Source: Przewalskia tangutica (Eukaryota > Streptophyta > Magnoliopsida > Solanales > Solanaceae). Taken from it: a stretch of DNA of 64,000 nucleotides. The notes under the pieces are model-generated. The model was not told the origin of the DNA. It saw nothing but the letters and a program-made list of their open reading frames with translations, and did not search any database. The position numbers and the translations under genes were made by a program. The stretch covers positions 39,378,642 through 39,442,641 of the forward strand of contig CM056733.1 of assembly GCA_029844215.1 (NCBI GenBank), in the 5' to 3' direction. Positions 1 to 11,115 of this stretch are shown one piece after another. The first letter of the stretch is position 1, and each line of letters begins with the position of its first letter.

Positions 1-1207
1 TTAAGTCAAAGACATTGCCGTAGTTATATTGTAAAATATCATGCTTTAGGAAGAATCACATACCTTCTCAAATGAAAACCACCGCCAAGTTGAATATGTC
101 GCACAGAGAGTCACCTATAATAGTCACAGATATCTATTAAAGACTACTCAAGGTCATTCTAAACAGGGGGTTCATAATTCTACTAAGTCGGGCAGCACTT
201 CCCTACCGGTGAGCTATATAAGTCTCATGTGAAAGCAGTCTATGTAAATCTGATGTGATTATTCTTCTTTTAAACCCTTCTAAGTGATTAATACTTCAAT
301 TATATTACGTGATATACTTCTAAGTATTTATACTTATTCTTATACTATAACAATAAGTATTCTCTAATTCAAAAGAGGTTAGGATTATTACCTCTGTAAG
401 CCCAATAATATCCTAGAAAAGTCGCGCTGAGCAAGGTTTTGCTCTAAGTTGTATGCTCCAAGGAAACCTTAGAAGTTCTTCACAACCTCTACTAAGTACT
501 AAGGTATTTGGGCTAGGGTATTTTGGGCATTATAACGATACAAGAAGACAACTTTTCTACCAAGGGAGGGGGGGTAGATTTCGGCTAGGCTAGGGGGGTA
601 GGCTCTCGGCCATACACCACAAGGGGAGGGAAGAGGGGTGTGGACGCACAGCTGAAGGGAGACGAGCGGATTGTTAGACTTGGAAGATAACTTTGTGGAT
701 GAATAACTCTTCATCTCTAAGGGGGGTATTTATAGCTCAAGCCTTGGCCAACCAATGGCCAAGATGAAGACAAGTGCAAGGCAAGTGTAAGGCCAAGATC
801 AAGCCAAGTGCACCCTACTCCTACTCCACAAAACACTCCACAAAACACTCCACAAAACACTCCACAAAACATGGCACAAAACAAGGCCTAAACAAGGACC
901 CAATCGGCCAAGGCCAACACCCCTCTTTGGACGCCCAATCGTCCAAAGCCACCCCACTTGCTTCCAATGTGAGGGTGACACATGTCACCCTCCCGTTGGT
1001 CCAAAATGTTTCGTCTCTCGGAAAAATCCGCAAAAATAAGAAATGGCATAGCCGGAATTTACTCTACGAAAGCTGTGGAAACGTTTCGTCGGAAAACGAT
1101 TCTTTTAGTGAGTTGTGTACAAAATAAAACGTCCAAGGCTTATCTTTAAGGCAAGACTTTCGTACGTATTCCCTTACGTACATACTCTGGAAATACGGGG
1201 TATAACA
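1..1207 (-). mobile_element. Partial Gypsy LTR, minus strand, cut by window edge
   Basis: This is the 5' part of a minus-strand family-A LTR. On the minus strand it starts TGTTATACCCC at 1207, carries the U3 dyad near 970-990, a TATA box and the GC-rich leader, and continues past base 1. The order matches the minus-strand LTR at 48669-52146. The element's other end is outside the window, so it cannot be classed as solo or full length. The next five bases (CAACC, 1208-1212) would be its target duplication. Confidence 0.85.
726..734 (-). promoter_or_regulatory. LTR TATA box
   Basis: TATAAATAC on the minus strand, about 475 bases inside the LTR start and directly before a C-run, exactly as in every other family-A LTR here. 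It is the probable Pol II core promoter of the retrotransposon. Confidence 0.7.
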
Positions 1208-1497
1208 CAACCAATCCTCTTGGACGCCCAATCGTCCAAGCCACCCTATTTGCTTCCAATGTGAGGGTGACACATGTCACCCTCCCGTTGGTCCAAAATG
1301 TTTCGTCTCTCGGAAAAATCCGCAAAAATTAAAAATGTCATAGCCGGAATTTTCCCTACGAAAGCTGTGGAAACGTTTCGTCGGAAAACGACTCTACTCG
1401 GTACTTGTGCCCAAATTTCGAATCCAATGCCTAACTTAAGGCTCAAATTTCGTACGTACGTCCATACGTACATACTCTGGGAATACGGGGTATAACA
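1208..1497 (-). mobile_element. 5'-terminal LTR fragment of a second minus-strand element
   Basis: These 290 bases repeat 918-1207 closely (same U3 dyad, same TGTTATACCCC terminus at 1497, same orientation). The simplest reading is an outer minus-strand LTR interrupted at 1207/1208 by the element to its left. A local tandem duplication of the LTR start would look the same from inside this window. Confidence 0.75.
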
Positions 1498-1579
1498 AGG
1501 GTGCACTTGGCTTGATCTTGGCCTTACACTTGCCTTGCACATGGCTTGATCTTGGCCATTGGTTGACTTTTGGTTTTGC

Positions 1580-1588
1580 TATAAATAC
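1580..1588 (+). promoter_or_regulatory. LTR TATA box
   Basis: TATAAATAC followed by a C-run, preceded by the repeated CTTGATCTTGGCC words common to family-A U3 regions. Confidence 0.7.
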
Positions 1589-2878
1589 CCCCCTTGGCTT
1601 GAAGACTTCATTCATCCAAATATGTTCCAAGTCTTGCTATCCTTCCCCTCTCCTCTTGTTTGACTCTCGTCCAAGAGCCCCCCCTCCCTAGTAAAGGCCC
1701 TTGGCCGAGAAACCCCTCCCCCCTTTGAGGTGCTAGCCGTGGGGTACCCCCCCCCTAGCCTAGTTGTTTTCGTATAATACCCCCTTTTTGTGGTTTAGAA
1801 ATACTCTCCTAGTATTGTTATAATGCCCAAAATACCTTAGCCTTTACCTAGTAGTATTTCAAAAGTTACCTCTATACGTAGAGCCCGGAAATACTACCTT
1901 TTGTCCTTTTAGTCTCAAACCGAAACCCTAAGGAAATCTTCATAGTTGGTTGAAGTATTTGAGTAGAAGTTGGTTAGAACTTCTAAGGGTTGTTTGGAGT
2001 GGTTTGGAGCGCACGGAGTGGAGCTAAACCTTGCTCAGGATCGACATTATAACTTGGATAATTATGGGCTTATCGAGGTAATTATCTTGTCCCTCTATTT
2101 GTAATTGGAAATTACATGTTATTAGAATATATAGTTGAAGTATACTATATATAGAACTAAGCTTAGTACTGCGGCAATGTCTTTTGACTTAAGCCTGAAG
2201 AATAAAGAAAAGAACTGAACTGTATTTACATAGGACTGTATTGCAGTAGACTTGTGTAGCATTGTTGTGTAGTAGAATGGTACACGTCCGGTTAGACGTG
2301 TAAACCCCCCCCCCCCCTGGTTGGCTTGGTAGCCGGCCTCGATAGAGGAGGAGATTTACGCTGTTGCGGGGGGGGGGGAGGTGCTGCCGAATTTTCTGTA
2401 GAACATGGAACCGTACGGTTAGAAGTTAATAGACGTTTGTGGCCTTATAGGTGGAAGTACTGCGAGTAGCGTATTCTACTTGAAGAGTGGAAACGGCTAG
2501 CCAGGTTACAGTACTGTGGGGCATTTTGCTTATTGTCGATAATCGTCGCGAGGTATGTGAACCTCTTCCTATCTTTTCTAGCATGATTGTTGTGAACTAT
2601 GTAGTACGGTGACGCATACGTGCTAAGTGATTTGGTTGGTTTAAAACATAGGGTGTTATAATAGCTTTATGGGAAGTTAGTTATAACGACTTTATGTAGG
2701 TAAAAGAATGGTTTACTGATGTTAGAAGTTAAGAGACTTGATCTTATAAGATAAGAGACTTAACTTATTTGTTTTAATGTGGATGTTGTGTGAAACCTCA
2801 TTCGTGAGTAATGAGTACTTGGTTTTTAAAGGGATAATGTTTCTTGATTTGGAAATCGAATGTGTATCGACAGACCAA

Positions 2879-2998
2879 CTGCAGCGTTAATAAAGGAAAA
2901 TGTATTGAATAATGATGTGTTGTATTAAAACCGTAGAAACCTCCATCTGCATAGAAGCTAAGATGAGACAAAATGATATTACATTTTCTAGATCATGG
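2879..2998 (+). other. Conserved LTR core block
   Basis: About 120 bases running from GCAGCGTTAATAAAGG through CTCCATCTGCATAGAAGC to TAGATCATGG. It recurs in nearly every LTR of both families (near 10000, 38415, 44450 and 59265; minus strand near 19808, 28861, 50300 and 56515) and is far better conserved than its flanks. It has no open frame. Its function is unknown. Confidence 0.7.
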
Positions 2999-3335
2999 TC
3001 TTTGTAATAAGATCGTTATAAACAAGAATAAACTACTCACATATATGACATATGTTACTCAATTGTTCTAAAAAGGAATCAAGTGATTAAGTTTGGGAAC
3101 TATGAAATCATTTGAAAATGAGAAGCTTGAGTAATTGAAACTAGGCAAACTGGAACTTAGGAAAAGAATGTTGCTACTTGATTTTGAAAAGGAATGTGGG
3201 TTGGTCATTCTAATACTACGGGTATCGGGTGACTTTTATAAAAGTAATGGCTCTCTTTTAAAAGAACTTAACGTATGTAGTACCTTGGGGTTAAAAACCC
3301 GGACGTTGGCATAAAATGAAAGTACTTTGAGTTGT

Positions 3336-3407
3336 GTGAAACTTGCCTATGCTTGTTGTTGTGAAACTTGCCTATGCTTGTTGTTGTGAAACTTGCCTAT
3401 GCTTGTG
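3336..3407 (+). repeat. 25-bp tandem repeat, about 2.8 copies
   Basis: The unit GTGAAACTTGCCTATGCTTG plus TTGTT is repeated head to tail inside the LTR. The same unit occurs on the minus strand in A2 (19390-19492 and 24950-25068). Confidence 0.9.
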
Positions 3408-3549
3408 ATGATAGCCTTTGTTGTGCAAGTGTGGTATTTACGTATTCTGGCGTCTCGATAGAGGCGGTCGACTTGTTGAACTTACTTGGACGTCTTTGGC
3501 GGTGATGGAGAATTCCGGGTATGTTTCCATTTTGATTCTTGTCTTGTTG

Positions 3550-3850
3550 TTGATGTCACATGGACATGTCTACACCGTCTGAGATTCGGGGCATGCGACA
3601 CGTGCGGCGGGTTGATTACCGATATATTGTTATTGTGGTTACATGGACATGTCTACACCGAGGTAGAATTCCGGGGGCATGTGGCCATGCGGCAGGGTTG
3701 ATCACCCAGTATATTATTGTTGATGTCACATGGACGTGTCTACACCGAGGTAGAATTCCGGGGGCATGTGGCCATGGGTCATTGGTATTATTGTTGCATC
3801 ATGGACATGTCTACACCGATGCAGAATTCCGGGGGCATGCGGCCATGATG
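3550..3850 (+). repeat. LTR minisatellite, four units of about 70-86 bp
   Basis: Four units each begin near ATGGACATGTCTACACCG and end in GGGGGCATG or a variant. This repeat creates the apparent small open frames here on both strands. Confidence 0.85.
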
Positions 3851-4530
3851 CGAACATGATTGATGTTGTGGGCGTGAGACCCATAGTTATATTTGAGTGA
3901 TGACTTGAGGGCGTGAGTCCCTGACTGGACATGACTGCTTTTATGTTGTGAACTGTAGTTTGGTTATCATACATATCTCCTGCTTTATATAGACTAGTAT
4001 GATTTCATTCTGATATTTCTGCTTTCACATACTTGGTACTGTTATCGACCTCGCCCGGGCTGCGTTCATGCCGCAGTAGAGGTACATCGGCCGTGGATCC
4101 TCGCTCTTAGGATCTCGATTCAGCGTTTTGGGAAGCTCCGTTTCTCGGAGGCTTATCTTTTGGTATGTGTTCCCCGAGTTGTAGGTTCTTGTACATTCGG
4201 GGTATGGCGGGCCCTGTTGGTCATAGTTGTTATAAATCTTAAGTGCATGTAATCTTGTTGTGGCGGGGTTGTAAAAGGATTAAACTGTTCGTTTTGAAAG
4301 AGTTGTATTTATTTATGTTATTGGAAGGTAACCGTTGGGTTGGCCTGTTTTATGTTCATATATCTTGTTTCTTGTTTAAAGTTTTATTTTCCGCTGGTTT
4401 TCTCTGATGATTGTATCACTAGGGTGCCCGGGATAAGGCACCAGTAACGGGCCCCGGAACGGGTCGTTACACATGGCTTCTTTAATAAGATCGTTATAAA
4501 CAAGTATTGATTTCTTGATTTCTAAAAGTT

Positions 4531-4606
4531 AAGAGACTTGATCTTGAAAGATAAGAGACTTGATCTTGAAAGATAAGAGACTCGATCTTGAAAGATAAGA
4601 GACTTG
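4531..4606 (+). repeat. 22-bp tandem repeat, about 3.5 copies
   Basis: The unit AAGAGACTTGATCTTGAAAG plus AT is repeated head to tail, with one T-to-C change in the third unit. A two-copy version occurs in other family-A LTRs (for example 12617-12650). Confidence 0.9.
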
Positions 4607-4753
4607 AGTATTTGAAGTTATGAAACTAAAACTATTTTGAAAAATATATTGTTACTTGACTGTAAAAAGGAGAAGTGTTTTGTTTAAAAAGGAAAGACAT
4701 GGTATTGTCTTGATTTGTTTAAAAGGATGGTTTAAAAGATTATGGTTGATATC

Positions 4754-5185
4754 ACACCGAGCCCCAGGGATGGGCCGGGACATGTACACCTTACGATTTC
4801 ACACCGAGTCTCAGGGATGGGCCAGGACATGTACACCTTACGATTTCACACCGAGTCCCAGGGATGGGCCAGGACATGTACACCTTACGATTTCACACCG
4901 AGTCCCAGGGATGGGTCGGGACATGTACATCTTACGATTTCACACCGCGTCTCAGGGATGGGTCGGGACATGCACACCTTACGATTTCACATTGAGTCCC
5001 AGGGCTGGGCCGGGACATGTACACCTTACGATTTCACACCGAGTCCCAGAATGGGCCGGGACATATTATACGTGTTATACGATTTATATGACTTTACACC
5101 GAGTCCCAGGGATGGGCCGGGACATGTACACTTTATGACTTTACACCGAGTCCCAGAAAGGGGTCGGGACATGTTACACATCTTA
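4754..5185 (+). repeat. LTR minisatellite, about nine 47-bp units
   Basis: The units start ACACCGAGTCCCAGGGATGG and include GGACATGTACACC. They have long open frames in two frames because 47 is not a multiple of three and the unit lacks stops. The repetitive peptides these predict (up to 160 residues) are not evidence of a gene. Confidence 0.93.
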
Positions 5186-5849
5186 TGACTCTTGTTAAAG
5201 GAAAATGGGGCACGGTTGATTTTCAGTTTTGAAAAACAAAAGGGTAAAGGACTTGATTTTCTCTGGTGTTTATTGTTTCTAAAAAGGGCTCTGTATACTG
5301 TATTTTGGTTATCATGCATGTCTCCTGTTTTTATAGGCTGCCATGATTTCATTACAGTACTTTCAGTTTCATATACTTGGTACTGTTGTCGACCTCCTCG
5401 GGGCTGCGTTCATGCCGCAGGTAGAGGTACACCGTTGGCTGATACTCGCTCATAGGGTCACAGTTTCGCAATTTGGGAAGCTCCTTTCTCCGGAGGCTTA
5501 TCTTTTGGTATAATCCCCTGTTATTGTAGATACTTGTATATTCAGGGGTATGGCGGGGCCCTGTCCCGTCATAGTTGTTGTTACACTCTTAGAGGTCTGT
5601 AGTACTGTTGTGGGCAGGGTTTGTAAAGGATAACTGTTCGGGGTTTATTTATATATATATATGCTGAAAGGCGACTTTATAGTCAGCCTGTTTCTTGTAT
5701 CACTGTTTATTTTCATGAGTTTTATTTCCACTAATTTTCTCTGATGTATTATCACTAGGGTGTCCGGGGTAAGGCACTAGTTGCGGGCCCGAGGTCGGGT
5801 CGTGACAGAAGAGGCGACAGTATAGATCCAGTTCTAGTGTGGAATTAAG

Positions 5850-7215
5850 ATACAGCTCTCTGAGAGGAAAAGAGCCTGTTTGAGTAGCACCGGATAGGGT
5901 GATGTGGTATGAGGATAGATTGTGTGTGCCCGATGCTGCAGGACTTGTCAGCAGGTTTTAGGGGAGGCATGCAGTGCTCATTACTCTATTTGTTCGGGGT
6001 CGACTAAGATGTATCATGACCTCAGATGTATGTAAGATGGCCTGAAGAGGGACGTAGCAGAGTTGTTGCTCAGTGTCCAATTGGCAGCAGGTCAAGGGTG
6101 AGCATCAGGAGCCCAGTGGTCTATTATCGATGATGGAGATCCCGACTTGGTAGTGGGAGGTGATTGATATGGATTATGTTATTAGGGTTGCATCGTACTC
6201 GGAGGAAGTGTGACTCCTTATGGGTTATAGTAAATAGGCTAACGAAATTAGCTCATTTTCTTCCGGTCAGGACCACTTACTCGGCTGAGGGTTATGCTAG
6301 ATTATATAGCAGGAAGATTGTGAGACTGCAAGAGGTTCCTACATTTATGATGTCATACAGATGAGCTCAGTTTACGGCTAACTTCTGGGGGGGTTTTCCA
6401 GAAGGGGTTAAGGACACATATGAGTCTCAGTGTTGCATTTCACCCCCAGACCGACAGACAGGCAGGGCATATTATCCAGACACTTGAGGATAGATTGCGG
6501 GCCTGTGTTATTGATTTCAGGGGTAGCTGGGAGGATCTTTTGCCTCTCGTTAAATTGCGTATAATACCTGTTACCATTCAAGTATTCAGATGACCCTTTA
6601 TGAGGCCTTGTATGAAAGAAGGTGTAGATCGTCGGTTGGCTGGTTCGACGTAGGTGAGGTTCAGATAATTGGCCCAGACTGGATTCAGCGGGCTGTGTAT
6701 AAGGCGAAGCTTTTCCAGGAAAGATTGTTAGCAAGCTCAGAGTCGACAGAAGTTTTATGTAAAGAATCGACGTCGACACTTAGAGTTTCGGGTTGACAAT
6801 GGAATCTTCTTTAAGGCATCACCCCTGAAGGGTGTGATGAGGCTTGGGAAGAAAGAGAAACTAAGTCCAAGGTACATTGGGCCTTATCAGATTGTCCGTA
6901 GAGTAGGCAAGGTTGCATATGAGTTAGATATGTCTCCGCTTGGGAGGCATGTACATCCGATCTTCCATGTTGTTATGTTATGGGAGTGTATCGGAGATCC
7001 ATCCAGAGTTTCCCGGTTAGTAATGTCCAAGTGACAGAGGGGTTATCATTAAGGAGAGTCTCATAGTGATACTTGATCGCCAGGTCAGGCGACTACGGAC
7101 TAAGGACGTGGCTTCCGTCAAAGTCTTGTGGCGGAATGATATTGAAAGAGAAGATGATTTGGGGAGCCGAGGAGAACATGTGTAAGAGTACCCACACTTG
7201 TTCTCTACACCCACA
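5850..7215 (+). pseudogene. Ty3/Gypsy integrase remnant with GPY/F and chromodomain-like tail (element B1)
   Basis: This is the C-terminal pol part of a chromovirus. Integrase inserts the cDNA into the host genome; the tail module is thought to guide target choice. Domains in order: a decayed HHCC zinc site (5965-6090; GSTKMYHDL is readable but partner His and Cys residues are lost); the catalytic core (6160-6600), with WVIVNRLTKLAHFLPVRTTY, AQFTANFW and IQTLEDRLRACVIDF readable; the GPY/F module (6855-6990, LSPRYIGPYQIVRRVGKVAY); and a C-terminal module (7050-7190, VASVKVLWRN ... EYPHLF). The second catalytic Asp has become Tyr beside a stop, and the catalytic Glu is Gly. There are several frameshifts and stops. 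No reverse transcriptase, RNase H or gag precedes it: the LTR terminus at 5807 abuts it directly, best explained by an element inserted in pol with the rest of B1 left of the window. The protein is not functional. Confidence 0.9.
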
Positions 7216-7371
7216 GGAAATTCGCTTCCCTACTTGTCAATGTTAAAATCGACGTGTTTGCCTAAGTATTATTATGTGGCATATGTGATTATGTTAGGTA
7301 CGGTTAAAGGGAACTATGTCGTTATCTAATTATATTGGACTCCGAAAGAACATTCGGGGACAACTGTTTCT

Positions 7372-7383
7372 AAGGGGGGAAAA
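7372..7383 (+). other. Polypurine tract of B1
   Basis: AAGGGGGGAAAA directly precedes the 3' LTR start TGTTACACC. It would prime plus-strand DNA synthesis. A degenerate form of the family-A palindrome lies just upstream (7348-7368). Confidence 0.85.
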
Positions 7384-8201
7384 TGTTACACCCCGTAATT
7401 TCAGGACATGTATAGGAGAATAGACGGGAGAACACAAGACTTAAAATTTTTGAACGAAAGAAAGAATTGTTTTCCAAAGGAAAAATCTTCCGAACCTCGG
7501 GAAGGAAAATTGTTCGTTAATGAGAATTGGGTTCTCAAATTTGTTATTTGAGACTTTTAGAATTTATCGGAATTATGGAATTTTATTTTCAGAGTTGGAT
7601 ATGTGGGGCCCACCCGAGAAATTTTACGTTTTGTGGGGCCCACGAGGTTTCCGATATTTTGACCAATTATGAAAATTTCGAGAAACGAAAATTTATGGAC
7701 CAATGGGAGGGCGACACGTGTCACCCTCCACATGGATCATGATGGACGAAATCATGGGCAAAGTGTAGCCAATTTTGGCTTGATAAAATTGACTAAGTCT
7801 TGTAGTCAACATAACTTGAGATAATTGACCACATCCTAGCCTTCCATTTGGATTAATCCTAGCCCTTGATTTAATTATATATACTAACTACTAGTGCAAG
7901 ACTAGTCTTCAAGACTTAGAAAAAATCAAGAACTTGTGTGTTCTTAGAGAGAGCTCTCGGCCAAGGCTCCTTAATGGAGAGAAAATTTTGCGATCTTGCT
8001 TCATAAAACCCAATATTCAAACCTAAGATCCCTAGAGGTATTATAAGGATATCCCAATACAAAATTCTGGAAAAACTACGTTATTACGTTAGTCGCAACA
8101 TTCATAGTTGGAGTTGGAACTTGAAGAGGAGTTCTTCATAAGCTTCTAAGGGTTGCTTGGAGTGGATTGGAACGTCAAGAAGAAGAGCTAAAGTTGCTAA
8201 G
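7384..8201 (+). mobile_element. B1 3' LTR, first part
   Basis: Family-B LTR starting TGTTACACCCCGTAATTTC after the polypurine tract. It carries the U3 dyad with a CACGTG core (7708-7730) and TATA-like TATATATA near 7875. It breaks at 8201 where a second family-B LTR begins, and resumes at 33566. The two parts sum to about 3.06 kb. Confidence 0.88.
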
Positions 8202-11115
8202 TGTTACACCCCGTAATTCAAGGACATGTTTAAGAGAATGTACGTAAGGAGCACAAGACTTGAAATTGATACGAAAGGAAGAATTGTTTTTCGGACGGAA
8301 AATCTTCCGAACGTCGGAAAGGAAAAATGTTTGTTGAGGAGAATTGGATTCTCAAAATGCATTAGTTGAGGATTATGGAATGTATTATCATTATGGAAAT
8401 TTATGTTTACGGATTTGGTCACGTGGGGCCCACCCGAGGAATTTTACGTTTAGTGGGACCCACGAGAGTTACAGAATTTTATGGACGAATGGGAGGGCAA
8501 CACGTGGCACCTCCCCCACATGGTCTTGGACGAAATTATGCAAGGTTAAAATGGTCATTGACCATTGAAGATGATAAGTCTTGCTAGCTTGATAATATTG
8601 ACCAAGTCAACTTGTCCATTTGGCTATTTAATTAATGTTCTTCATCATAGCCACATATTTGTTATAATCTTGACCCTTCATTGTGTTTTATATACACACT
8701 AGTGCAAGACCAAGTCTTCAACACTTAGAAATTTTTAGAGAACTAGAGCTTGAGACTTAAGAGCTCTCGGCTTTGTGCTTCACCTCACAAGAAATTTTTG
8801 TAATTTTGATCCATTATTCACAAGACTTAAACCCAAGGTCCCTAAGGGTATTGTAAGGGTATCTCAATAGAAAGATTTCGGAAAAACGGCGTTTTCACGT
8901 TAGTCGCAAGGCGAAAACCTAAGTAGTTTCCCTAGTTTTGGATTGGAAATGAAAGAGAAGTTGGTTGTGAACTTCTAAGGGCTTCAAATAGCGGATTGGA
9001 GCATAAAGGAAAGGAGCTAAGAATTGCTAAGGAGCGACTTTGAATCTTGGAAATTTTAAGGGCTTGTAAAGGTATAATTCTTGTCGTTTTAGTAATTAAG
9101 ATTACTTATTGTTGTAGCTATGGATATTAGCAAGCATGAAGTATTTAGTATGAAGTTTGATAAGTGTATTGGCTATTGGAACCCTAATCCGAAACTAGCA
9201 TGTTTAGGCTTAAGATTACAATTCAAGTTGATTATAAGTATAAGTCGTCACATGTTATATAATGAAGGAAATTGTAGTTGTTGAAGTTGTTTATGACTAT
9301 ATAACATGTTTGACCTAAGAACTTGGATTGAAAAGGAATTGGAAAGGTTGATAAGTTGTTGCACCTTTTGGCCGAAATTGGCATTTGTATTGTGGACTAG
9401 TTTGATATCAATTGTGGGGCGGAATTTTACACGTCTTGTAGGCGTGTAATCCCCTATTGTTAATTACATTGTTGAGCCTTAAATGTGGCGTGTTTGGTTA
9501 TTGAATTCGGCCTTGAAAAATGTGGCAAAGTATGTAGAAACAAAGGAAGTGTTGTCCGATTTTCCGTAGAATTTAGTGACTTTGCACTTAGAATATTCTA
9601 CGTTCGAAGCTAGAGGTTAATGGACGTATTATGGCCATTTTAGGTTGAAGTACCAAGTATAGCGTATTCTACTTGAAGGATGGAATAACTATCAAGGTTG
9701 AAGTACTTTGGAGCATTTTGCTAATTGTCGATAATCGTCGCGAGGTATGTGAACCTCTTCCTTCTTTTGACATGATTCTATGTATGGAATATACATGTGG
9801 TATTATTTCATGATTCCTTCTACTCTTAGAAGTTAAGAGGTATGTATGTTGATTTACTCTACGTAAAGGTTATGTCTAAGTTATCCTAAGTTCTTACCAA
9901 GTCTTATGGGGGATGTTGGTAAGAGTCGTTAGGAGGTATTTGGAGCCAAGTTGACTTGGCTAAGTTACGGCACAAATGAGAATAAGTATCGAACAAGCCA
10001 CTGCAGCGTTAATAAAGGAAAATGTAATGACAATTAAATAAATTAAAATGAGTAGAATTATCCATCTGCATAGAAGCTAAGATAAGACAAAATTGTATTA
10101 CATTTTCTAGATCATGGCTACTTGATTAAGATCGTTATAAATAAGTATAACTTATTCACAACGCACCAAAGTATATGTTACTTAATTTATAAGAATTTAC
10201 GTATGAAGTTTTAAGACTATGAACCTCAAATTTTTAAAAGGTTAAGGGACTTTATTTTTCAAGTTATGGGACTTGATTCTTAAAGGAAGAAATGAATTGA
10301 TTTACAAGTATAGAATACTTGATTTGGAAAGACTTGATTTCTAAAGTTAAGAAGCTTGATATTCTAAGTTAAGAAACTGGTTTTCTTAAAAGTTAAGAGA
10401 CTTGAAGTATTTTGAAAGCTATGTAATTCGATTTGAAAGTATAAGTCTCTTGGTTATAAAAGGAATGAATTTGTCTAAGACATAAAGAGTTATAACGGCT
10501 TTATGGGAAGTTGGTTATAACAACTTTATGGAAGATTAAAAAGAATGGTTTTCTTCAGTAATGTAAGCAAATAAATGACTTGAAATAAAGAAGGGCAAAT
10601 TGTTTTAAAGGTACCAATTGCTAAAGGTTTTAAAGAAAGAAGTCACTTGATTTAGAAGCCGGTAAATGTATTTCTAAAAAGGTATTGTGATTTGTCTTGA
10701 AAAGTAGATATGACTTGATACTACGGTTATTAGTATCTTGAAAGTTTTATTTGAAAGAGAATCATTTTAAAGGAGTAGAGGCACGTAGTACGTTGGGTTA
10801 AATTCCCGGATTTTATAATGACATGTTAGTGCCTTAAGTAAACAAAAATGAGAGTGTATATGAACAAGCTAATAAGAAGTTAGGGGATTTCTTAACTTGC
10901 TTATGTAATGTATGATAAGCCGGTGGTGCTTATGTTATGTATGGTAAGCCGGTGGTGCTTATGTTATGTATGGTAAGCCGGTGGTGCTTATGTTATGTAA
11001 AGTCGGTAGTGCTTATGTTATGTATGATAAGCCGGTAGTGCTTATGTTATGTATGATAAGCCGGTAGGGCTTATATTATGTATGATGGCCGGTTGAGCTA
11101 GGGTAAGAGTATAAA
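8202..11115 (+). mobile_element. Solo LTR of family B, first part
   Basis: It starts TGTTACACCCCGTAATTCAA, is preceded by CTAAG (8197-8201), and ends at 33560 followed by CTAAG (33561-33565), a perfect 5-bp target duplication. No internal domain lies between, only the later insertion A1, so this is a solo LTR made by LTR-LTR recombination. The length without A1 is about 4.13 kb, longer than the B1 LTR because of its minisatellites. The solo copy and its host LTR are the same family. Confidence 0.87.
10911..11090 (+). repeat. About six 29-bp tandem units
   Basis: The unit is built on GATAAGCCGGTGGTGCTTAT plus GTTATGTAT. The same unit appears reversed in the B2 LTR at 46481-46592. Confidence 0.9.

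Larger units (their letters stand above)
1498..4471 (+). mobile_element. Gypsy family-A LTR, 5' end displaced, 3' end intact
   Basis: Plus-strand LTR body beginning about 330 bases inside the LTR (just upstream of the TATA box) and ending with the conserved GGGTCGTTACA terminus at 4471. The missing 5' end probably lies left of the window, on the far side of the minus-strand insertion ending at 1497. Terminal TTACA (rather than TGACA) and its minisatellite tie it to the A2 subfamily. It is followed directly by LTR sequence of another copy, not by a primer-binding site, so it is a 3' LTR or a solo LTR. Confidence 0.82.
4472..5807 (+). mobile_element. 3' part of another plus-strand Gypsy LTR
   Basis: The sequence resumes in mid-LTR at CATGGCTTCTTTAATAAG, part of the conserved core block, and runs to the terminus GGGTCGTGACA at 5807. 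The abrupt start next to a complete LTR terminus shows that the 1498-4471 LTR was inserted into this one. What follows is not a primer-binding site but integrase sequence, so this LTR probably closes an element inserted into the pol gene of B1. Confidence 0.8.

Noticed and set aside
1208..1497. Local inversion of an LTR start
   Set aside because: A minus-strand fragment next to a plus-strand LTR body could be an inversion, but nested insertion also explains the second copy at 918-1207 and the nearly clean TGTTATACC terminus.
4656..5188. Open frames of 148-160 codons with repetitive Pro/Arg/Gly-rich peptides
   Set aside because: Produced by nine 47-bp tandem units inside an LTR; open in two frames at once, with no homologous frame in sister LTRs.
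5808..5850. B1 as an element whose 5' LTR is 4472-5807 with everything between LTR and integrase deleted
   Set aside because: Possible, but no primer-binding site follows the LTR, and an insertion into pol needs no special deletion.
10911..11090. Regularly spaced short repeats resembling a CRISPR array
   Set aside because: Units are contiguous with no unique spacers, and the setting is a plant LTR.
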